Assembly: GCA_900771955.1 (NCBI GenBank)
Contig: CAAGPW010000120.1
Location: 1 to 30,764, forward strand
Direction of reading: 5' to 3'
DNA from: Lachnospiraceae bacterium
Lineage (GTDB): Bacteria > Bacillota > Clostridia > Lachnospirales > Lachnospiraceae
Length of the DNA: 30,764 nt
Under the pieces are notes generated by a model. That model saw only the letters and a list, made by a program, of their open reading frames with translations, did not search any database and was not told where the DNA came from. The translations under genes and the position numbers were made by a program. Positions 1 to 8,261 of the stretch are shown piece after piece; within the stretch, counting starts at the first letter, position 1, and each line of letters starts with the position of its first letter.

Positions 1-1356
1 AGATGCCTTTTTGCAGGCTGCGATCAGTTCTTCTGCTGTCGCGTCAGGCTTTGCGATCTTTAAATTATTTGCAATGCTGTCATGAAACAGACAGGTCTCC
101 TGTGTCATATAGCTCTCCATCGCCCGGAGATCTGAAGTATTGATGTCCGATACGGGCACACCGGAGATTTCTATTTTCCCCTGCTTTGTATCCCAAAAAC
201 GCATAAACAGCTTTAACAGCGTGGATTTTCCGCTTCCGCTCTTTCCGACAATGCCTGTTATCGTATTTTCCGGTATTTTACAGGAAACATCAGAAAGAAT
301 GGTCTTTGCTTCATAGGAAAATGTCACGTGCTTTGCCTCCGCACCCGAAAACCTGACCTTCTCTTTTTCCTTTATTTCCTCCACCTGCGGTTCTTCTTCC
401 AATATATCAAGCACACGGTTTCCCGCCGCAAAAGTATTCTGTAATGTGCTTCCCAGATTTGCCAGTGCGACCACCGGCCCGAACGAGCTCATAAGTGCAA
501 GCGTCGGGATGAGCACTCCGTCAAAACCAACTGCTCCTTTCTGATACAGTGCCGCTGCACAGATCAGCATGATAAGATCTGCACTCAGGATCACCGTATT
601 GGTTGCCCCCGTGCCCCGTCCCGCCAGCTTTTTCATGTGTGCCTCATCCTGTGCAAGTGCATCTGTCCGTTCGTTCATCCGGCGCAGACGTTCCTCCCCC
701 TGTCCATACTGGATCGTCTCTGTAAGCCCACGCAGGCTGTCTAAGACAAATCCGCTCAGTGCTCCCGACTTTTCCCGGAATTTAAGTCCGGCATCTCCAT
801 TCGCCTTCGATAAAAGCAGCGGCACAAAAACACCAACCGTAAGATACGCCACGAATGCCACCACACCGAGCAGTGGATGAAAGCTTCCGATAAACAGGCA
901 GAGGATCACCGTAAACAGGCATGCAATTACGGCCGGGGAGATCGTATGTGCATAGAACACCTCCAGAAGCTCAATATCCGAAGTAATGACTGAGATCAGA
1001 TTCCCCCGGTCACGTCCCTCAAGCTTTGCCGGGCAGAGCCTGCGCAGCGCATAAAATACGCGGTCACGCAAAAGAGCAAGCAGCTTAAATGCGATGAAGT
1101 GATTGCAGGACTGTTCTCCGTAACGCAAAAATCCCCGTGCAAATGCACACACGAATAGCAGGATAAAAATGGCGGTAAGCGAAACTTCGCGGACTCCCGC
1201 AATGCCAAGCAGCGCCAGCCCCCCGAAGATAGTAAGCGACGCAGCACATAAATGTCCGAGCAGCCCGAGAAAAATGGCAAGGAGCATATATCCTGTGAGC
1301 GGTTTCACCAGCCCGATCAGCTTTGCCATGACTGTAAAATTACTTCTTTTTTTCAT
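1..1356 (-). CDS. ABC exporter half-transporter, CydC-like, 3' end cut by window edge
   Basis: This is a membrane ATP-binding cassette subunit with an N-terminal transmembrane domain followed by an ATPase domain. I read 452 codons from the ATG at 1356 to the left edge. They cover a hydrophobic N-terminal region, the Walker A motif GKSGSGKST and a Q-loop (SYMTQET), and then the frame leaves the window before the signature motif. The start overlaps the stop of the upstream ABC gene by four bases (ATGA), so the two are translationally coupled and probably form a heterodimer. Pairing, order and sequence style resemble CydD/CydC thiol exporters, which export cysteine or glutathione and support cytochrome bd assembly. 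No cydAB is visible, so the substrate is not established. Confidence 0.85.
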   Translation of the reverse strand, partial: MKKRSNFTVMAKLIGLVKPLTGYMLLAIFLGLLGHLCAASLTIFGGLALLGIAGVREVSLTAIFILLFVCAFARGFLRYGEQSCNHFIAFKLLALLRDRVFYALRRLCPAKLEGRDRGNLISVITSDIELLEVFYAHTISPAVIACLFTVILCLFIGSFHPLLGVVAFVAYLTVGVFVPLLLSKANGDAGLKFREKSGALSGFVLDSLRGLTETIQYGQGEERLRRMNERTDALAQDEAHMKKLAGRGTGATNTVILSADLIMLICAAALYQKGAVGFDGVLIPTLALMSSFGPVVALANLGSTLQNTFAAGNRVLDILEEEPQVEEIKEKEKVRFSGAEAKHVTFSYEAKTILSDVSCKIPENTITGIVGKSGSGKSTLLKLFMRFWDTKQGKIEISGVPVSDINTSDLRAMESYMTQETCLFHDSIANNLKIAKPDATAEELIAACKKAS

Positions 1357-3092
1357 GCCATTTCCTCCTTTCCGCAGTGCTCCAATGCCTGCTGTGTTTC
1401 CCACAGCGATGTATAGACTCCGTTATTTTCAAGCAGTTCATTATGTTTTCCATGTTCCACCACTCTTCCGTCCGCCAGCACACAGATCTGATCTGCACTC
1501 ACTGTATTTGCCAGCCGGTGTGAGATCACGATCACGGTTTTTCGTGCCGCCAGTGCAAAAATACGTTCCATGATATCATTTTCACTCTCCACATCGATAT
1601 TAGACGTTGCCTCGTCAAACAGATACACCGGGCTGTCATGCAAAAGTGCCCGTGCCAGTGCAAGCCGCTGGCGCTGCCCACCCGAAAGATTGGATGCCTG
1701 CGCGGTGAGAACCGTATCCAGTCCCTGTTCGCTTTTAAGGAAATCCGAAAGCTTTGTCTCCTCCAAAACCCGCCAGAGTTCTTCCTCCGATGCATCCGGC
1801 CGTCCCATAAGGAGATTGTCACGCACCGTCCCTCCAAACAGATAACTGTTGTGGCTGACATAGGTAATATGCCGCATTCTGCTCTCCTCTGAGAGCTCAT
1901 CAAACTCCACTCCACCGATCGTAAGCTTTCCTCCATCCTTTTTGTTCTGCCCGGTTAAAACGGACGCAAGTGTGGACTTTCCGCAGCCGCTCTCTCCGAC
2001 GATTGCCGTAAAACTGCCCGTTTTTAATTCCAGGGAAATATCATGCAGGATCTCCCGCCCCGGTTCATAGGAAAAGCTTAAATTCTCCATGCGGATCGTA
2101 TCATCTTCCGGAATATCCAGTCCGCCTGTCTTCCGTTCTTCCGGTATTTCCAACAGCCGGAAGATCTTTCCGCTCGCCGCCATCCCGTTCATGGCAATAT
2201 GGAAAAAGCTGCCGAGCTGACGCATCGGAAGAAAAAAATCTGCCGACAGCAGGATGATGAGCAGGCATCCTCCAAACCCGGTATATCCCCCACGATACTG
2301 CAAAAGTGCCACCAGGATACCGAGTGCCGCTCCACCGTATGCAACCAGATCCATGATCGTAATCGAATTTAACTGCATGGTAAGCACCTTCATCGTGATC
2401 TTCCGGAACTTTTCGGATTCCTCATTCATTTTTGCATGACGTATTCCATCCGTCTGGTAGATCTTCATCGTGGTAAGCCCCTGCAGATTTTCTAAAAACG
2501 TGTCTCCGAGTGCCGTATACTGATCCCAGTATTTCGACAGCAGTTTTTTTGCCCAGGTCTGAACCACGGCGATTGCCACCGGTATAAGCGGTACACAGAC
2601 AAACAGAATCAATGCCGCCGGTAGACTTATAAAACAAAGCACAAGAAACAGCGTAAGCGGTGCTGCCATTGCATAAAAAAACTGCGGCAGATATGCACCG
2701 AAATAGGTTTCAAGCTGTTCCACTCCCTCAACTGCCACCTGCACGATCTCCGATGTCTGCAATTCTGTCTTATAGACCGCCCCCAGTTTTAAAAGTTTTT
2801 TGTAAATCTGTTCCCGCAGTGTCCTTTTTACTGCCTTCGCAGACAGATAGCCCATCCGTGCAGCCCCCGTTGTAAAAAAATAACGCAGCAGATTGACTGC
2901 TGCCACAAGCCCGGCAAAGATCCAGACATCCCGCATCGCTGCAGTTCCAAGAAACAGCTTCTGAAGCAGCACGGCAATACCGGACATCATTACGATATTC
3001 GCCGCCAGCGAACACCACATAAGCACCACGTTTCCCACAATATATTTTTTACTGCCCGGCACCATGCCTACCAGACGTTTGTCGATCATCAT
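1353..3092 (-). CDS. ABC exporter half-transporter, CydD-like
   Basis: A 579-residue fused permease/ATPase, the usual length for a CydD-type half-exporter. About six membrane segments fill residues 1-300. The ATPase domain has Walker A GESGCGKST, signature LSGGQRQR, Walker B VYLFDEATS and switch His in ISHRL. At the Q-loop position I read YVSHNSYLF, so the usual glutamine is histidine. I chose the ATG at 3092 because GGGAGG lies 8 bases upstream; the frame stays open to 3158 but without a better site. The gene is coupled to the next ABC gene by an ATGA overlap. It probably forms a heterodimeric exporter of thiols or another small molecule; substrate is inferred from family resemblance only. 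Confidence 0.87.
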   Translation of the reverse strand: MMIDKRLVGMVPGSKKYIVGNVVLMWCSLAANIVMMSGIAVLLQKLFLGTAAMRDVWIFAGLVAAVNLLRYFFTTGAARMGYLSAKAVKRTLREQIYKKLLKLGAVYKTELQTSEIVQVAVEGVEQLETYFGAYLPQFFYAMAAPLTLFLVLCFISLPAALILFVCVPLIPVAIAVVQTWAKKLLSKYWDQYTALGDTFLENLQGLTTMKIYQTDGIRHAKMNEESEKFRKITMKVLTMQLNSITIMDLVAYGGAALGILVALLQYRGGYTGFGGCLLIILLSADFFLPMRQLGSFFHIAMNGMAASGKIFRLLEIPEERKTGGLDIPEDDTIRMENLSFSYEPGREILHDISLELKTGSFTAIVGESGCGKSTLASVLTGQNKKDGGKLTIGGVEFDELSEESRMRHITYVSHNSYLFGGTVRDNLLMGRPDASEEELWRVLEETKLSDFLKSEQGLDTVLTAQASNLSGGQRQRLALARALLHDSPVYLFDEATSNIDVESENDIMERIFALAARKTVIVISHRLANTVSADQICVLADGRVVEHGKHNELLENNGVYTSLWETQQALEHCGKEEMA

Positions 3093-3173
3093 CCTGTTTT
3101 CCTCCCAGTCATAAAAAATGGAATGCGCTTCGTCTCCGCGCGCTGCGCATCCCCGCAAGCTTGCCTGCTTTTA

Positions 3174-3238
3174 CGCTATAGAAAAGATCATAATTACATT
3201 CTTTACCCCATTAACGTAACGAGTTCTTTCCTATAGCG
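3174..3238. repeat. Imperfect inverted repeat flanking the putative ABC promoter
   Basis: Arms 3174-3187 and 3225-3238 are complementary at 13 of 14 positions (CGCTATAG against CTATAGCG, then AAAGA against TCTTT after one mismatch). The 37-base loop holds the candidate promoter of the CydDC-like pair. It may be an operator, a DNA loop anchor or a small repeat element. Confidence 0.6.
3187..3214 (-). promoter_or_regulatory. Possible promoter of the CydDC-like pair
   Basis: On the minus strand, a TTAATG -35-like element (3209-3214) is followed after 16 bases by TATGAT (3187-3192). The pair lies inside the loop of a 14-bp inverted repeat (3174-3187 and 3225-3238). The -35 is poor, so this is tentative. 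Confidence 0.35.
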
Positions 3239-3239
3239 G

Positions 3240-3271
3240 AAAAAAAGTCCCGGAGCATAACGTTCCGGGAC
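3240..3271 (-). terminator. Rho-independent terminator after the 81-aa gene
   Basis: The stem GTCCCGGA/TCCGGGAC (8 bp, 9-base loop) is followed on the minus strand by seven Ts. It lies 19 bases past the stop of the 81-aa gene and separates it from the CydDC-like pair. Confidence 0.9.
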
Positions 3272-3289
3272 TTCTTCTTTCATCTCTAA

Positions 3290-3526
3290 CTACTGTATCC
3301 CAAACTTCGCAAAGGATATTTCACACCCATGTGCTATCTTACTGCAAATATTAACTGCTGCGCTCATGACTCCGCTGTATATATCATCCAGGGTCTCTAC
3401 TTCCAGGTATGCGCGGTCCTCTGTGATCTCTGCCATCTTTACATCTTCTAAATCCCGCATTTCCTTTAAAATTTCTTCCGATTCCTCATCGGATACGGGT
3501 TTTGAAAAACGATAATATCTGGCCAT
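3290..3526 (-). CDS. Small protein of unknown function, possible HMA-like fold
   Basis: A 78-residue acidic protein read from the ATG at 3526; an in-frame ATG at 3535 gives 81 residues. I prefer 3526 because AAAGG lies 9 bases upstream of it. No signal peptide or membrane segment is seen. The alternation of predicted strands and helices is what a ferredoxin-like HMA domain would give, but there is no CxxC. Two cysteines lie near the C-terminus (NICSKIAHGCEISF). It has its own terminator and an upstream element matching the feo operator motif of this window, so a role in metal handling is a guess from context. Confidence 0.7.
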   Translation of the reverse strand: MARYYRFSKPVSDEESEEILKEMRDLEDVKMAEITEDRAYLEVETLDDIYSGVMSAAVNICSKIAHGCEISFAKFGIQ

Positions 3527-3567
3527 CTTCCTCATCCTTTCCTTTTGATAGTTCTTTCTAACAGTTA

Positions 3568-3581
3568 TTAGTTCTCTGTAA
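3568..3581. promoter_or_regulatory. TTAG-N6-GTAA element, variant of the feo-type operator
   Basis: TTAG TTCTCT GTAA matches the TTAG-N6-CTAA elements found before feoA, feoB and the DUF2325 gene, with one changed base. A further CTAA lies six bases to the left (3558-3561), giving half-sites at 10-bp spacing as in the feoA promoter. It is about 45 bases upstream of the 81-aa gene. Confidence 0.5.
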
Positions 3582-3658
3582 CCATTTTTATCATACTACC
3601 TTTTCCGGGAAAATGGGAGTAGTTAATTGATATTTTTTTTCAATTGTTCTGTTAATTT

Positions 3659-3907
3659 TTACCGGTGGAACAGTCCTTTCTTCTGATAAGGCTCACTGCT
3701 TATGGATGTCACCTCATAACCTGTCTTTTTGATTGCCTCTTTTAGCGCTTCCTCCGGGATCTCCTCCTCGGAAAGGATCACTGCCTGACCTTTCTTGTGG
3801 GAAGATGTTACTTTTTTTACTGAAAACGCCGCGCGGATCGTATCGTTAATATGTGATTCGCACATTCCACACTGCATTCCATCTATTCCTACTGTAGTCT
3901 GAATCAT
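3659..3907 (-). CDS. Heavy-metal-associated (HMA) domain protein, CopZ-like
   Basis: An 82-residue cytoplasmic protein with one HMA domain. The metal-binding loop GMQCGMCESHI (CxxC) lies near residues 10-20, as in copper chaperones and the N-terminal domains of CPx ATPases. CopZ-type proteins carry Cu(I) to exporters or regulators; the metal here is not proven. The C-terminal tail, about 12 residues past the core, ends in basic and His residues. A GGAGG site sits 5 bases before the ATG. No copper ATPase or CsoR gene is near. It lies downstream of the 581-aa ABC pair but 90 bases away, so it may be read separately. Confidence 0.88.
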   Translation of the reverse strand: MIQTTVGIDGMQCGMCESHINDTIRAAFSVKKVTSSHKKGQAVILSEEEIPEEALKEAIKKTGYEVTSISSEPYQKKGLFHR

Positions 3908-3997
3908 ACATTATTCCTCCTTTTTCTCCTACCATCTTACTACGTTTTTTGCTGCAAAAAAAGAAAAATAATGATGTTTTTTCTCATTTCATGGCCG

Positions 3998-5743
3998 CTA
4001 TGCCAGCTTCCAGTCCGCCGCTTCTTCCCTTGCACGTAAGAAATCCGCATAAATGCCGGATTCTGCCGCAAGCTTCTCATGGGTGCCCTGCTGCACGATA
4101 TGTCCGCCGCTTAATACGAGGATCTGGTCTGCATGGCGCACGGTCTTTAACCGGTGTGCGATCATAATGATCGTCTTGTCATGTGTCAGCGCCTCAATCG
4201 CTTTTTGCAGTTCCGCCTCATTTTCCGGATCCACACTTGCCGTTGCTTCATCGAGAATGATGATCGGTGCATCCTTTAACATGGCACGCGCAATGGACAC
4301 GCGCTGTTTTTCTCCGCCGGAAAGTGTTCCGCCGCCCTCACCGAGCATGGTGTCATATCCGTCCGGAAGTGCCATGATAAATTCATGGCAGCATGCTGCC
4401 TTTGCCGCTGCAACCACTTCATCATGGGTTGCATCCGGTTTGCCAAACCGGATATTGTTTTCAATCGTGTCATTGAACAGATATACATTCTGGAATACCA
4501 TCGAAATATTTTTCATCAGGCTGTCCAGTTTGTAATCGCGCACATTCTGACCACCGACCAGGATCTTTCCTTCTTTTACATCCCAGAATCTCGCGATCAG
4601 GCTGCACATCGTCGTTTTTCCGCTGCCGGACGGTCCGACGACCGCGGTAGTCGACTTCGCCGGTATCTGAAAGCTTACATCATCCAAAATCTTTCGGTCT
4701 GCCGCTCCTGCACTGTCTCCATAGGAGAAGGATACATGGGAGAATTCCACGGACGCATCTTTTGCTTTGATGTCTTCTCCATCGATGTCCATGACCGGTG
4801 TATCATCGATCGTGTTTGCTTTATCCATGGATGCGCCGAGCATCTGAAGATTATCTGACATGTTTCCCGCATTTTCCAGTTCCTGATAGATCATGAAAGA
4901 AGCGATCAGCATCAGAAGGCAATGGGACAAAGCAAGGCTTCCCTGAAAATAAAACACTACTGCGCTGCCTGCGATCAGCACGCCAAACACACGCACCACG
5001 ATCTGACGGAAAGCCATCCATGGAACGACCGATGCCTCTAAGGAAAGGGCCTTGTTGCAGCTGTCTTCCACCGTCTTATTTACGGCCTGATCGTTGTCTT
5101 TTTCCAGACCATAGGATTTTACCACTGCCATACCCTGTACATATTCAAGCACTGCCTCCACCAGCTTTGCCTGCGCATGCTGACGGGCCGGACCGGTCTT
5201 TGCAGATGCCCTTGTCGAAAATTCCGTTACGAGAAGGTAAAACACAATACCCACCAGTGCTAAACATCCAAGCCGGACGTCAATGCAGGTCAGCGCAAGA
5301 CAAAGTGCAAATGTATTTAAAAATCCGCCGACGATTATAACCAGACAGCGCGCTGCGGTATTTTCCACATCGCCAAGCGTTGTCGTGACAAGTGCCGTAA
5401 TATTTCCAAGACTGTTTTCATTAAAGTAGCCCATCGGGATATAGCGAAGCCGGTCTCCGATATGGACTCTCTTTTCTGCCACCATAAAATAACCGGTATC
5501 GGTCTCTCCGATCGATGAAAAGAAAAAGCAGACCAGCCGTCCGAACACCGATATGAGCAAAATAGCGATAACCGCTCCGAGCGAAGTCTTTTTTCCGGAA
5601 ATCACGATATCAAGCGTTAAAAACAAAGCTCCAAACTGCAGCGCACTAAAGATGGCTCCAAAGAAAGCGACCACGATCGCACGTTTCAGTACCGGGCGCT
5701 TTTCGCCCGCAAATGCAAAAATCTTTTTCAGTACACCAAACAT
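3998..5743 (-). CDS. ABC half-transporter (second gene of TetR-linked pair)
   Basis: A 581-residue membrane permease/ATPase fusion. Six hydrophobic segments occupy roughly residues 20-300. The ATPase domain has Walker A GPSGSGKTT, Q-loop MVFQNV, signature LSGGEKQR, Walker B IIILDEATAS and switch His in IAHRL, so both ATP sites look competent. AGGAGGGGAG lies just before the ATG. It starts 15 bases after the previous ABC gene, which is also 581 residues, and the two should form a heterodimer. Such TetR-linked pairs usually export drugs or peptides. Some relatives (YbtPQ, IrtAB) use the exporter fold to import siderophores, and I cannot tell which applies here. Confidence 0.9.
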   Translation of the reverse strand: MFGVLKKIFAFAGEKRPVLKRAIVVAFFGAIFSALQFGALFLTLDIVISGKKTSLGAVIAILLISVFGRLVCFFFSSIGETDTGYFMVAEKRVHIGDRLRYIPMGYFNENSLGNITALVTTTLGDVENTAARCLVIIVGGFLNTFALCLALTCIDVRLGCLALVGIVFYLLVTEFSTRASAKTGPARQHAQAKLVEAVLEYVQGMAVVKSYGLEKDNDQAVNKTVEDSCNKALSLEASVVPWMAFRQIVVRVFGVLIAGSAVVFYFQGSLALSHCLLMLIASFMIYQELENAGNMSDNLQMLGASMDKANTIDDTPVMDIDGEDIKAKDASVEFSHVSFSYGDSAGAADRKILDDVSFQIPAKSTTAVVGPSGSGKTTMCSLIARFWDVKEGKILVGGQNVRDYKLDSLMKNISMVFQNVYLFNDTIENNIRFGKPDATHDEVVAAAKAACCHEFIMALPDGYDTMLGEGGGTLSGGEKQRVSIARAMLKDAPIIILDEATASVDPENEAELQKAIEALTHDKTIIMIAHRLKTVRHADQILVLSGGHIVQQGTHEKLAAESGIYADFLRAREEAADWKLA

Positions 5744-5758
5744 TTTCGTCTCCCCTCC

Positions 5759-7504
5759 TTATGCCACATCTTTGGTTCCAAGATAATTTTTCCACATTTC
5801 CTGATACAGCGGGCAGTCTTTTAAGAGTTCTTCCTGGGTTCCGACTGCACGGATGTTTCCGTCTTCCACCACTGCGATCTGGTCTGCATTCATGATCGTA
5901 CCAAGCCGGTGCGCGATGACGATCAGTGTCTTTCCCTTCGTCAGGGCTGATATTGCCTGCTGTATCACCGCTTCGTTTTCCGGATCCATGCTTGCAGTCG
6001 CCTCATCTAAGATAACGACCGGAGCATCCTTTAACATGGCACGCGCGATCGAGATCCGCTGTTTTTCCCCTCCGGAAAGATGTCCGCCGCCACCGCCGCA
6101 GATCGTGTCATATCCGTTTTCAAGTCCGCGTATAAATCCATCACAGCCTGCCGCCTTTGCGACTGCCTCAACCTCTGCATCCGTCGCGCCGATTCTTCCC
6201 ATGCGGATATTTTCGCGCACCGAACGGTCAAACAGATAATTGTCCTGTGCCACATATGCGATCTGACTGTTCAGCTGATCTAACGGAATATCCCGTAGAT
6301 CCACACCGCCAAGTGTGATCTTTCCGCCCGTAACATCCCAGAAGCCCGCGATCAGCTTTGCGATCGTAGATTTTCCGGAGCCGGAAGGTCCGACCAGGGC
6401 AGTCACCGATGCCGGACGTATCGTCAGGTTCACATTTTTTAAGACGCTCTCTTCTTCTTTTCCATAGGAAAAAGACACGTTTGTCAACTGGATCTCTTCT
6501 CCATTTAACTTTGCATTCTTTTCCGGACGTCTCAATTCTTCTGCCTCTAAAATTCCATTGATCTCCTTCACATTGGTTCCGACCACTGCAAGCTCATCCA
6601 CAAAGGACATTGCCGCAAGGAACGGGCCGGTCATTCCCAGGGACAATACAATGACTGTGAGAAAAGTTCCCGCATCCAGGCTTCCTCCCCGGAAGAGCAG
6701 AAGTCCGACCGGAAGGGCGCTTACGAGTACCGATGGGGTGACCGTCTGGAACACTGCCATATAACGCTGGTTTTCTTTCATCCAGTCCACAAAATAGCCC
6801 GCATTTTCTCTGACCGCACCGGAATATTTCTTGTATGATCCCGCGGACTGCGAAAATGCCTTTACGACCTGAATACCGCCTATGTACTCAACGATCGCAT
6901 TTGCCATTCGTCTGCCAACCGCAACGGCACCTTCCCAGCGCACACCATAATTTTTTCCGCTCATGGATGCCGTCGCCAGACCAATCGCCGTTGTCACCAG
7001 GGATGCGAGTCCCATACGCCAGTCCAGCACAAAAATATAAACTGCAACAGCAAGCGGGACGAGCAGATTTGCCGTCATCTCCGGCAGCAGATGTGCCAGT
7101 GTCGGCTCCATGCCTTCCACACGGTCAACGATCGTTGTCTTATACTGTCCGGACGGAGTGCCAAGGATCGTCCCCATCGGAACTTTCGAAAGCTTTGAAA
7201 GCATTCTTTTTCTTACACCAAGCAGTGTATGATAGGTTGCATGGTGTGAGACCGCCGTGGATGCCGTAGAGCAGATCGCCTTTACTACATATCCTGCAAG
7301 GATCACAAGCAGCCAGCGCATGCAGTCTGAAAAACCACCATCCGAAAGCAGCCCCCGGATCAATGCCGCCACTCCGAAATAAGCTGTCATAGTTCCTGCA
7401 ACCCCCAGAATCGCAAGAAAAATGGCAGCATAAAATCCCTTATGCTCCTTATCCGCCCAGCCCCATACAATGGAAAGCGGAGAAGGTTCTTTCTTCTTAT
7501 CCAT
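5759..7504 (-). CDS. ABC half-transporter (first gene of TetR-linked pair)
   Basis: A 581-residue membrane permease/ATPase fusion with about six hydrophobic segments before residue 310. Its ATPase domain has Walker A GPSGSGKST, Q-loop YVAQDN, signature LSGGEKQR, Walker B VVILDEATAS and switch His in IAHRL. In the permease part, a stretch with GMEPTLAHLLPEM resembles the membrane-domain style of YbtP/IrtA-like transporters, which is only a weak hint of siderophore or peptide transport. The gene begins 15 bases after the TetR gene and runs into the second half-transporter, so the three form one operon under the palindromic operator at 8175-8221. Confidence 0.9.
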   Translation of the reverse strand: MDKKKEPSPLSIVWGWADKEHKGFYAAIFLAILGVAGTMTAYFGVAALIRGLLSDGGFSDCMRWLLVILAGYVVKAICSTASTAVSHHATYHTLLGVRKRMLSKLSKVPMGTILGTPSGQYKTTIVDRVEGMEPTLAHLLPEMTANLLVPLAVAVYIFVLDWRMGLASLVTTAIGLATASMSGKNYGVRWEGAVAVGRRMANAIVEYIGGIQVVKAFSQSAGSYKKYSGAVRENAGYFVDWMKENQRYMAVFQTVTPSVLVSALPVGLLLFRGGSLDAGTFLTVIVLSLGMTGPFLAAMSFVDELAVVGTNVKEINGILEAEELRRPEKNAKLNGEEIQLTNVSFSYGKEEESVLKNVNLTIRPASVTALVGPSGSGKSTIAKLIAGFWDVTGGKITLGGVDLRDIPLDQLNSQIAYVAQDNYLFDRSVRENIRMGRIGATDAEVEAVAKAAGCDGFIRGLENGYDTICGGGGGHLSGGEKQRISIARAMLKDAPVVILDEATASMDPENEAVIQQAISALTKGKTLIVIAHRLGTIMNADQIAVVEDGNIRAVGTQEELLKDCPLYQEMWKNYLGTKDVA

Positions 7505-7519
7505 AAATTACATCTCCTT

Positions 7520-8140
7520 TTAAGAAAGTCCGAGGATTTTGAACCATCCTGCAGAATAAAATTCACGGTAGCTGTCCATATAGGCAAACGCTTTTTCCCG
7601 CGGCATATCATGGCGCACGGTCTCAAACATGCTGTTGAACAGCCCATGGGAAATGATATGAAGCAGTTCGTCATCGAGCGGCTTGATATCATGTCCCGCC
7701 GCAATCATCCGGTCTACCAGCACACGGCTCGCATTTGTCTCGATCTCTGCAAGGCTGTCCAGATAATGCTCATATTTTGTTCCCACAGAGCAGCATGTGA
7801 CCAGCTTAAACGCATCAAAATGATCATAGATATACTCCATCATCCAGGTTCCGCCTTCATCTGACACCTCCGGAAGACTGCCGATCTGCTCCTTTAACGA
7901 GTGATCCGCAAACTCCGTCTGTATCCTGCGGTAACGTTCCTTAAGCGTGCGCGCCGGCTCCTCCACCAGTGCTTCAAACAGTGCCTCCTTATCCGTATAA
8001 TAACGGTAGATCGCTCCTGTCGTCACTCCGAGGCGGGCTGCAATGCTTCGCATGGAAGCTCCCAAAAAACCGTGCATTAAAAACTCCTGCTTTCCGGCTT
8101 CCCGTAAATTTTCTGCCAGTTCTTCATTGATCGGACGCAT
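7520..8140 (-). CDS. TetR/AcrR-family regulator of the ABC pair
   Basis: A 206-residue transcription factor with an N-terminal TetR helix-turn-helix (residues about 10-55, including MRSIAARLGVTTGAIYRYYTDKEALF) and a variable ligand-binding C-terminal domain. I start at the ATG at 8140, preceded by AGAGGAGG; a TTG just before it also opens the frame. It is the first gene of an operon with the two 581-aa ABC half-transporters. The 47-base palindrome over its own -10 box suggests autorepression relieved by a transported compound, as in other TetR-ABC operons. The inducer is unknown. Confidence 0.92.
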   Translation of the reverse strand: MRPINEELAENLREAGKQEFLMHGFLGASMRSIAARLGVTTGAIYRYYTDKEALFEALVEEPARTLKERYRRIQTEFADHSLKEQIGSLPEVSDEGGTWMMEYIYDHFDAFKLVTCCSVGTKYEHYLDSLAEIETNASRVLVDRMIAAGHDIKPLDDELLHIISHGLFNSMFETVRHDMPREKAFAYMDSYREFYSAGWFKILGLS

Positions 8141-8174
8141 CAAAATCCTCCTCTGTTGCTATGTTCTTTTTTTG

Positions 8175-8221
8175 CAAAATAAAATAACATCGTTATCTGA
8201 TAACAATGTTATTTTATTTTG
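8175..8221. promoter_or_regulatory. 47-bp palindromic TetR operator
   Basis: Arms 8175-8197 and 8199-8221 are complementary at 22 of 23 positions around a single central base. The core is GTTATC-T-GATAAC. It covers the -10 and the expected transcription start of the TetR-ABC operon. It is AT-rich and lacks a GC stem, so I read it as a DNA operator rather than a terminator. Confidence 0.85.
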
Positions 8222-8239
8222 GTATAACTTATTTGTCAA
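8211..8239 (-). promoter_or_regulatory. Sigma-A promoter of the TetR-ABC operon
   Basis: Minus-strand TTGACA (8234-8239), a 17-base spacer and TAAAAT (8211-8216). The -10 lies inside the large palindrome, so a bound repressor would block RNA polymerase. Confidence 0.85.
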
Positions 8240-8261
8240 TGTATCTATCTGATAAGATTTT

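Noticed and set aside
3093..3158. Upstream extension of the CydD-like gene to ATG 3158
   Set aside because: The 22 added residues lack family likeness and the downstream ATG at 3092 has a strong ribosome site.
4053..4858. Two long plus-strand frames opposite the second ABC gene
   Set aside because: Both are shadows of a well-supported ABC half-transporter and have no recognisable domain.
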